Positions 58,237-64,000 of a stretch of DNA of 64,000 nt are shown piece after piece. The notes beneath the pieces were generated by a model that saw only the letters and a list, made by a program, of their open reading frames with translations, had not been told where the DNA came from and did no database searches. This stretch comes from Hymenobacter convexus (GTDB lineage: Bacteria; Bacteroidota; Bacteroidia; Cytophagales; Hymenobacteraceae). The stretch lies in the NCBI RefSeq assembly GCF_030580955.1, contig NZ_JAUQON010000005.1, positions 415,534 to 479,533 on the forward strand, in the 5' to 3' direction. Positions within the stretch are counted from its first letter, which is position 1. Each line of letters starts with the position of its first letter. The translations under genes and the position numbers were made by a program.

Positions 58237-59373
58237 ATGATAAAATCTGTTTTCATTGCCGCCACGGTGCTGGGTTTCGCCAACGCCTGCCAGCCGGCTT
58301 CCGCCGCCGAAGGCTACGAAGTGACGGGCCAGCTCAAAAACGCGCCGGCCGGCACCGTGCTGCACCTTTCGGAGCTGACGTCGAACCAGTTCGTGGAGAA
58401 GGGGCAGACCAAGACCGATGCTTCCGGCAATTTCACGCTGAAAGGCTTGTCGGCCACGCCGGGCATTTTCCAGCTCAAGCTGGATGAAGCCAACCAAGTA
58501 CTGCTGCTGCTTGACAACAAAACCCACGTGCAGCTCAACGGCGACGCCAAAAGCCTGCCCGCCACCTATACCGTGAAGGGCAGCAAGGACGCCGAGATTC
58601 TGCGCCAGCTCATTCAGACCTCCATGGGCGGCCAGGACGAGATGGAAAGCCTGAAGCAGCGCTACAACACCGCCGGCCAGGCCGGCAAAACGGCCGAGAT
58701 GGAGGCCATCCAGAAGCAGTTCATGGCCATTGTGGATGCGAAGGGTGCCAAAGTGAAGGGCCTCATCCGGCGCAATCCGACGGCCGTGGTGAGCGGCTTT
58801 GCCGTGGGCGCGTTTCTCGACCCGGAAGCCGATTTCGCCTTTGCCGATTCCATTGCCACCGTGCAGCACAAGGCCAATCCCAACTCTCCCTTCACCAAAG
58901 ACCTGGCGGCCCGCCTCGAACCCATGCGCGCCACGGCCACCGGCACCCAGGCGCCGGAAATCAACCTGATGCAGCCCGACGGCACCAAGCTGGCCCTCAG
59001 TAGCCTGCGCGGCAAGTACGTGCTGATTGACTTCTGGGCCAGCTGGTGCGGTCCCTGCCGCCAGGAAAACCCCAACGTAGTGAAGGCCTACAACGCCTTC
59101 AAGGACAAGGGTAAAGGCTTCACCATCTACTCCGTATCGCTGGACCAGGACAAGGGCAAGTGGGAGAAAGCCATTGCCTCCGACGGCCTTACCTGGCACC
59201 ACGTGTCGGACCTGGCCGGCTGGAACAGCGTGGCCGGCGCGGCGTACGGCGTGAAATCCATTCCGCAGTCCTTCCTGCTCGACCCGCAGGGCAAAATCAT
59301 TGCGAAGAACCTGCGCGGCGAAGCGCTGGCCGCCAAGCTGGCCGAGGTGCTGAAAACCACGCCCGTGAACTAA
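58237..59373 (+). CDS. TlpA-type thioredoxin-fold protein with DUF4369-like N-terminal domain
   Basis: From ATG 58237 the 378-residue product has a lipoprotein-like signal (ending ANAC, about residue 17), a beta-rich N-terminal domain typical of Bacteroidota redox lipoproteins (YEVTGQLKNAPAGTVLHLSE; about 20-120), a helical linker and a thioredoxin domain (about 245-375). The active site is FWASWCGPCRQENPNV (CGPC, about 271-274), with the cis-Pro in YGVKSIPQSFLLDP. It should act as a periplasmic thiol reductant, for cytochrome maturation or protein folding. Earlier TTG/ATG starts (58201, 58225) are possible but weaken the signal. It is followed by a strong terminator. Confidence 0.92.
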   Translation: MIKSVFIAATVLGFANACQPASAAEGYEVTGQLKNAPAGTVLHLSELTSNQFVEKGQTKTDASGNFTLKGLSATPGIFQLKLDEANQVLLLLDNKTHVQLNGDAKSLPATYTVKGSKDAEILRQLIQTSMGGQDEMESLKQRYNTAGQAGKTAEMEAIQKQFMAIVDAKGAKVKGLIRRNPTAVVSGFAVGAFLDPEADFAFADSIATVQHKANPNSPFTKDLAARLEPMRATATGTQAPEINLMQPDGTKLALSSLRGKYVLIDFWASWCGPCRQENPNVVKAYNAFKDKGKGFTIYSVSLDQDKGKWEKAIASDGLTWHHVSDLAGWNSVAGAAYGVKSIPQSFLLDPQGKIIAKNLRGEALAAKLAEVLKTTPVN

Positions 59374-59394
59374 CGGCACTGTTCAAAACCAATC

Positions 59395-59427
59395 AAAAGG
59401 TTCTCCGGTCATCCGGAGAACCTTTTT
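59395..59427 (+). terminator. Rho-independent terminator after TlpA-type gene
   Basis: AAAAGGTTCTCCGG and CCGGAGAACCTTTT form a perfect 14-bp stem with a 4-nt loop, extended by TT. It begins 21 nt after the stop codon. Confidence 0.9.
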
Positions 59428-59488
59428 TGTTGCCAGATGCGCGTATGCTAATTGTTCAGTTTGCGCATAGGCCCTCACCAGCTTTTTT

Positions 59489-61387
59489 GTGACGAAAAAG
59501 ACTTTTACGCTTCTTCTCCTCTTTTTTGCCAGCCTGCTGCAGTTGTTCGCTCAGCCCGTGCCAGCGGTGCTGGTGCCCGCTGGCATCAGCGTGGCAAACC
59601 TAGGTGTGCTGCCAGACCGGGGCTATGATTGGGATAGAATTCGCAGCGATACAACCTTGGTCTTTGGCCCCGTCGACTCGCTGCGTCCGGCCCGGTGCCG
59701 CCGGTATTGGCTGAAGCTGGCCCTGACCAACCGCAGCCGCTACGCCGAAGCCTACCGGCTCACGGTGCTCCCCAATCTGGACAATACGCTTTTTAATTTC
59801 GACCGCGATGCCCGGGCGTGGCGCACGCGCCGCGCGGGCGTGGCCGCCCCCACCGACAGCCAGCGCGTGAAGGGCGGGCTGCCGGTGCGGCTGCCGACCC
59901 GCAGCACCACCACGCTGTACGTCCGAGTCGACCTGAGCCCCGGTGCCACGCTCCCGGCCGCCATTCGCCTACAGCTACACCTGGAAAAACAGGCCGTGGC
60001 CCAGCAAGTGGACCGCTTCTACAGCACGGCCTGGGCCGTGTCGCTCACGGCGCTGCTGCTGCTGCTGCTCACCAACCTGCCCACGTATGTGCGCTACCGC
60101 GACCGCAGCACGTTGTTTTACCTCTGCTCGCAGGTGGGGGCGGTGCTGTACGTCACCGCGTTTCGAGGGTATTTCAAAATGCTATGGCCGGCCCCGGTGT
60201 TCAGCCAATTGGTGCTGCCCGACGGCCGCAGCTACGCCTACACCCTCAACAACGTGGCCATGCACCTGAGCGTGGTGTTGATGCTCTTGGGGTTCGGGCA
60301 GATGACCCGGGCCTTCCTGCTCACCCCGGCCCGGTTGCCCCGCCTCGATGCTGCGTTGCGCTACGCCCTGCGCGGCTACTTCGGTTTCACGGTGGTGGTG
60401 GCACTGGTGAACCTCAACGGCTTCTATCTCAACCAGTACAGCCTACCCTACGACAACCTGCTGGTGCTGGGCGTGGTGGGGCTGTTGCTGGCCATTGGGG
60501 TGGTGGCGCACCAGCGGCGGCTGCCGCTGGCATGGCCCTTCCTGCTGGCCAACGTGCTGCCGCTGTGCTTCATTCTGTTTATTGCGGGGTACCACGTTTT
60601 CATCAACTACGACAATACTGGCAACCAACTGCTGCCGGATATGGCCATTCTCGCGCACGCGCTGTGCTTTTCGGTGGCCTTGAGCATTCGCTCCCAAAGC
60701 CTGCAGCAGACGTTGGTGGCCAAGGAGCGGGAAGCCGATTCCCTGGCGCTGGATATACAGGAGAAAGAATTGCGCAACCGCGAAATCGTGCTCAAAAACC
60801 AGCACATTCAAACGGCACTGCTGGCCCTGGAGCAGCGGCAGCAGGCGCGCGAGCAGCACGCCCAGCAACTCAGCGAAGACAACCAGCAGCACCAGGCCAC
60901 CAACCAGGAATTACAAGCGCAGCTCGAAGCCAACCAGCGCGAGCTGGCCTCCACCAGCCTCTACGTGCAGCAGAAAAACGCTTTGCTGGCCGAGTTGAAA
61001 GAGCAGATTCAGGAGTTGAACGTGCAGCGCCCGGGCCAGCAGAAAGAGCTGTCCGGCATCAAGTCCATCCTGCAAACCAACCTGTACCTCGACGAGGACT
61101 GGGGCCGGTTCAAGCTGCACTTCGAGCAGGTGCACCCGCGCTTTTTCGAGGAGTTGCAGGCCCGCTACCCGGCCCTCACCAACAACGAGCAGCGGCTGTA
61201 TTGCTACTTCCACATCAAGCTGGCCACGAAGGAAATTGCGGCCCTGCTTAATATCGACCCGGCTAGCGTGCGCCGGGCCAAAACCCGCCTTTTCAAGAAG
61301 ATTGCGGCCGCCGACCTGGCCGCCGACTTGGCCGCCGGCCGCGCCCCCGCCCCCGCGCCGCCCGACGAGCCAGCAGCCGAGCAGTAA
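59489..61387 (+). CDS. 7TM-DISM sensor fused to a coiled coil and LuxR-like HTH
   Basis: From GTG 59489 the 632-residue product has a signal peptide (residues 1-22, ending LFAQ), a periplasmic beta-rich DISMED2-like domain (about 25-170), seven membrane helices (about 180-400; TAWAVSLTALLLLLLTNLPT and following), a long coiled coil (about 405-535, Glu/Gln/Leu-rich) and a C-terminal DNA-binding domain (about 560-610; PALTNNEQRLYCYFHIKLAT, then KEIAALLNIDPASVRRAKTR). No kinase or receiver domain is present, so sensing and DNA binding are joined in one membrane protein. The ligand is probably a carbohydrate or small molecule, by analogy with other 7TM-DISM receptors. The tail is Ala/Pro-rich. 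It lies alone between two terminators or gaps. Confidence 0.86.
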   Translation: MTKKTFTLLLLFFASLLQLFAQPVPAVLVPAGISVANLGVLPDRGYDWDRIRSDTTLVFGPVDSLRPARCRRYWLKLALTNRSRYAEAYRLTVLPNLDNTLFNFDRDARAWRTRRAGVAAPTDSQRVKGGLPVRLPTRSTTTLYVRVDLSPGATLPAAIRLQLHLEKQAVAQQVDRFYSTAWAVSLTALLLLLLTNLPTYVRYRDRSTLFYLCSQVGAVLYVTAFRGYFKMLWPAPVFSQLVLPDGRSYAYTLNNVAMHLSVVLMLLGFGQMTRAFLLTPARLPRLDAALRYALRGYFGFTVVVALVNLNGFYLNQYSLPYDNLLVLGVVGLLLAIGVVAHQRRLPLAWPFLLANVLPLCFILFIAGYHVFINYDNTGNQLLPDMAILAHALCFSVALSIRSQSLQQTLVAKEREADSLALDIQEKELRNREIVLKNQHIQTALLALEQRQQAREQHAQQLSEDNQQHQATNQELQAQLEANQRELASTSLYVQQKNALLAELKEQIQELNVQRPGQQKELSGIKSILQTNLYLDEDWGRFKLHFEQVHPRFFEELQARYPALTNNEQRLYCYFHIKLATKEIAALLNIDPASVRRAKTRLFKKIAAADLAADLAAGRAPAPAPPDEPAAEQ

Positions 61388-61675
61388 CCCGCCGAAGAAT
61401 CCGGTTCGGCTTCAGGTAGGAAATAACGGGCTAATTATCAGGTGGCTTATCAAAGCTGTCCATACTTTGTCTACGCTCTATTTTAGGAAAGCGGGCTAGG
61501 GCGAGGCCAGGTTTGCAGCGCCGGAGCCGGTCGGCCATCGCCCCGGCACCCCGAATCCCTTCGGCCACCGCGCCACCCCGCGCGGGCGGCGCGCCGGCCC
61601 CTGAGGACAGCCCTCGGGGCTGGCGCCGCTGCACGGCGGGGGTGGGTTGTGTCTGGCTTTGTTATTCCTGATTCT
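61388..61675. other. 288-nt intergenic region
   Basis: The first part is A+T-balanced (61388-61495). The second part (61496-61650) is very G+C-rich, with clustered GCCGG and CGCGC motifs, and resembles an untranslated leader of the next gene. No confident promoter, terminator or RNA gene was found. A minus-strand open frame that extends into this region from the following gene is a shadow. Confidence 0.5.
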
Positions 61676-64000
61676 ATGCTGCACCGATACCTCCTCGCCC
61701 CGCTGGTCGCCGCCCTGCTGCTGGCCTCCCCACGCCTGGCCCACGCCCAAACGCCCACCGGGAGCGTGGGCATCGGCACCACCACTCCCAATGCCTCGGC
61801 CGCGCTCGACGTGAGCAGCACCAGCAAGGGCCTGCTGCCCCCGCGCCTGACCGTGGCCCAGCGCGACGCCATTGCCAGCCCGGCGGCCGGCCTCACCATT
61901 TACAACACCGACACCAACAAGCTCAACACCTGGAACGGCACGGCCTGGGATGAGGCCCTGAGCACGGCGCTCCAGGCCGGGCAGCTGCCGGCCGTCACGT
62001 TTAGCTACACGGGGGCGGTGCAACCCTACACGGTGCCGGCCGGCGTGAACAGCCTGCGCGTGAGTGCCAGCGGAGCCCAGGGCGGGGTCGGAAGCAACTA
62101 CGCTTCCGGCGGCAAAGGGGCCCAGGTGCAAACCCAGCTGGCCGTGACCCCGGGCCAGACGCTGTACCTCTACGTGGGCGGGGCCGGCAGCCTGGCCTTC
62201 AGCAACGGGGGCGGCTACAACGGGGGCGGCAACGGCGGCCTCGGCGGCGGGGGCGGCGGCGGGGCCAGCGACGTGCGCAGCAGCGCCAGCGGCCCGGCCT
62301 ACACCGACCGCCTGGTGGTGGCGGCCGGCGGCGGCGGCGCTACCGGCAACGCGGGCGGGGTGGGCGGGGCCCCCGACGGGGCGGCGGGCAGCGGCACCGG
62401 CGGCGGGGCCGGGGCCACCCAAACCAGCGGCAACGCCCTGGGCCAGGGCGGCAGCAACTTCTCCAACCAGTATGCGGGCGGCGGCGGCGGCGGCTACTGG
62501 GGCGGGCGCTTCGGCGCCAGCGGCGGCGGGGCCGGCGGGGGCGGCAGCTCTTACGTAGCGCCCGCCGGCACCAGCGCCACCACCATGACGGCCGGCGCGC
62601 AGGCCGGCAACGGCGTCATCGTCCTCACGCCCACCTCCACCCTGGCCGCCCCCGTGCTGAGCGGGGTGAACTTCCAGAACGTGCCCGGCGACAACCTCGG
62701 CAACCACACGGCCACCACCAACCTGGGCCTCAACGGCAACTACCTCAGCAACGCCCCCGGCAACGCCAACGGCCTGCGCATCGACAACGCCGGCAACGCC
62801 ACCGTGAGCGGCAACGTGGGCATTGGCACCAGCACCCCCGGCCAGCGGCTCGACGTGGCGGGCAACGCCAACGTGAGCGGCAACAGCTACGTGGGCGGCA
62901 ACGTGGGCATTGGCACCACGGCCCCCGGCCACCCGCTCACGGTGCAGGCCGACGGCGGCAACCGGGTGCTGGGCGTGAACACTGCCGCCGGGGTCGACAA
63001 GTATAATTTCAGCCTGCAAGGCGGGGGCCTGAACCTGAGCGAGAGCAGCGTGGCCAGCGGCCGGCTTTTCGTGAAGGACGGTGGCAACGTGGGCATCGGC
63101 ACCACCAGCCCCGGCCAGCGGCTGGAAGTGGCCGGGCAGGTGTTCAGCAGCACCGGCGGCTTCCGCTTTCCCGATAACACGGTGCAAACCACGGCGGCCA
63201 TCTCGGCCAGCAGCGCCACTTTTATCCAGAACCAGACCGGCGCCGACCAGGCCGGCGGCTTCCGGGTGGCCGGCAACGGCTACGTGGCCGGCAACGTGGG
63301 CGTGGGCACCACCAGCCCCGGCCAGAAGCTGGAGGTGGCCGGGCAGGTGTTCAGCAGCACCGGCGGCTTCCGCTTTCCCGACAACACCATTCAGACCACG
63401 GCGGGCCTGACCGGCGGCAGTGCCGTGCTCAACCAGACCGCACTGCAAAGCGGGGCCAATTTCAATATCGGCGGCAGCGGCACGGTAGGCGGCCGGGTGG
63501 GCATTGGCACCACCGCCACGCCCGCCGAGAAGCTCGAAATTAAAGACGGCAGCCTGCAGCTGACCGCGAGCACGGGCACGGCCCAGCCGGCCAGCGTGGG
63601 CATCAGCAACAACAGCGGCTCGCTCAACTTGGCCCTGGCCGCCAACAACGGCGAGTATTCCAGTCTGGCCCAGGCCGGCGATGCCGTGCTGCGCACCAAC
63701 GGCCAGCGCTTGGTGCTGGCCGGCCGCGACGGCGGCAGCGTATTGGTGAGCACCGGCCCTTCCGGCAGCGAGGCCGAGCGTCTGCGCGTGACCACCGCCG
63801 GCAACGTGGGCATCGGCACCACCAACCCCGGCCAGAAGCTGGAGGTGGCCGGGCAGGTGTTCAGCAGCACCGGCGGTTTCCGCTTTCCCGACAACACCAT
63901 TCAGACTACGGCGGTCGGCAGCAGCAGCTTCATCCAGAACCAGACCGGCGCCGACCAGGCCGGCGGCTTCCGGGTGGCCGGCAACGGCTACGTGGCCGGC
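61676..64000 (+). CDS. Glycine-rich repetitive surface protein, N-terminal part (runs off the window)
   Basis: From ATG 61676 the frame stays open to the window edge, giving 775 residues without a stop. It has a signal peptide ([20 protein letters not shown], then AHAQ), a short head (residues about 25-100: [37 protein letters not shown]), a glycine-rich domain (about 105-330, [20 protein letters not shown] to NGVIVLTP) similar in pattern to the Gly-rich domain of ALK/LTK-type receptors, and repeated modules of the type [20 protein letters not shown] followed by [17 protein letters not shown]. Such repeats are common in large secreted Bacteroidota proteins that end in a self-cleaving tail-fibre (S74-type) or sorting domain; the end is not visible here. 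A surface or matrix role is inferred. Confidence 0.88.
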   Translation, partial: MLHRYLLAPLVAALLLASPRLAHAQTPTGSVGIGTTTPNASAALDVSSTSKGLLPPRLTVAQRDAIASPAAGLTIYNTDTNKLNTWNGTAWDEALSTALQAGQLPAVTFSYTGAVQPYTVPAGVNSLRVSASGAQGGVGSNYASGGKGAQVQTQLAVTPGQTLYLYVGGAGSLAFSNGGGYNGGGNGGLGGGGGGGASDVRSSASGPAYTDRLVVAAGGGGATGNAGGVGGAPDGAAGSGTGGGAGATQTSGNALGQGGSNFSNQYAGGGGGGYWGGRFGASGGGAGGGGSSYVAPAGTSATTMTAGAQAGNGVIVLTPTSTLAAPVLSGVNFQNVPGDNLGNHTATTNLGLNGNYLSNAPGNANGLRIDNAGNATVSGNVGIGTSTPGQRLDVAGNANVSGNSYVGGNVGIGTTAPGHPLTVQADGGNRVLGVNTAAGVDKYNFSLQGGGLNLSESSVASGRLFVKDGGNVGIGTTSPGQRLEVAGQVFSSTGGFRFPDNTVQTTAAISASSATFIQNQTGADQAGGFRVAGNGYVAGNVGVGTTSPGQKLEVAGQVFSSTGGFRFPDNTIQTTAGLTGGSAVLNQTALQSGANFNIGGSGTVGGRVGIGTTATPAEKLEIKDGSLQLTASTGTAQPASVGISNNSGSLNLALAANNGEYSSLAQAGDAVLRTNGQRLVLAGRDGGSVLVSTGPSGSEAERLRVTTAGNVGIGTTNPGQKLEVAGQVFSSTGGFRFPDNTIQTTAVGSSSFIQNQTGADQAGGFRVAGNGYVAG
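63224..63292 (+). repeat. Coding DNA repeat unit, first copy
   Basis: This 69-nt stretch, encoding [20 protein letters not shown] plus VAG, is identical to 63932-64000. It follows a [12 protein letters not shown] module. Confidence 0.95.
63932..64000 (+). repeat. Coding DNA repeat unit, second copy
   Basis: Identical over 69 nt to 63224-63292 and ends exactly at the window edge. The preceding module at 63804-63913 ([20 protein letters not shown]...) is also nearly identical to those starting near 63087 and 63294, so recent duplication or gene conversion is likely. Confidence 0.95.

Noticed and set aside
61496..63448. Long minus-strand open frame of 650 codons
   Set aside because: It is antisense to the glycine-rich gene, whose plus-strand frame has a signal peptide and repeated modules and simply lacks a stop before the window edge. 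The minus frame has only Ala/Gly/Val/His-rich shadow composition.
1..64000. Search for insertion sequences, prophage genes, toxin-antitoxin or defence systems
   Set aside because: No transposase, integrase, phage structural gene or known defence gene was recognised; the YwqK-like genes are named after an antitoxin family but have signal peptides and TonB-C domains, so a toxin-antitoxin role is not supported.

Overview
The window looks like a chromosomal segment of a G+C-rich, pigmented, aerobic Bacteroidota, most likely Hymenobacter or a close relative (Cytophagales, Hymenobacteraceae). This is inferred from several signs: a secreted amylase ending in a type IX secretion sorting domain, little or no Shine-Dalgarno sequence before genes, TAnnTTTG-type -7 promoter boxes, frequent TTG/GTG starts, a CrtI/CrtB/CrtZ/CrtW carotenoid set, and many copies of an intergenic palindrome. 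I see no insertion sequence, prophage, CRISPR array or rRNA. There is one tRNA, tRNA-Leu(CAA).

Layout. 1-3.1 kb: the tail of an uncharacterised gene, an AI-2E-family permease and a lactonase-like lipoprotein. 3.2-6.4 kb: a probable sulfite/sulfate module of a LysR regulator (YeiE type), a YeiH exporter with a LysR-type palindrome in front of it, and a TauE/SafE exporter. 6.8-10.6 kb: a 603-residue orphan lipoprotein, an exported MBL-fold hydrolase, tRNA-Leu and hscB. 10.8-17.1 kb: a complete RND efflux operon (adaptor, pump, outer-membrane channel). 17.1-25.9 kb: an ABM monooxygenase, a secreted GH13 amylase, two lipoproteins with similar N termini (one an HSL-type esterase), a SAM hydrolase, PhoH and a GNAT enzyme. 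26-29.3 kb: ComEC and an enoyl-CoA hydratase.

29.4-39.8 kb is the carotenoid region: crtZ, a MerR/B12-domain regulator with the CarH signature, an ECF sigma factor, an ANL ligase plus Tat-exported nitroreductase pair on the other strand, crtI, crtB, an unknown gene, ispH and crtW. IspH supplies IPP/DMAPP, CrtB and CrtI make the C40 backbone, and CrtZ and CrtW add hydroxyl and keto groups. No lycopene cyclase is in the window. 39.9-47.2 kb: an ACP-like membrane protein, thyA with a TonB-domain gene, and a tightly packed six-gene minus-strand operon (GH53 galactanase, MerR, dprA, two related single-TM proteins, class IV aminotransferase).

47.5-58 kb: alaS and gatB flank a tandem array of six related secreted proteins (MORN/YwqK-like repeats followed by a TonB-C-like domain) interrupted by one helical secreted protein. 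I consider this the most unusual protein-coding region. 58.2-64 kb: a TlpA-type thioredoxin lipoprotein, a 7TM-DISM sensor fused to a coiled coil and HTH, and a glycine-rich repetitive surface protein that runs off the end.

Eight copies of one long palindrome, plus one copy of another, lie between genes. Two copies sit inside operons, and one supplies the last codons of crtZ.
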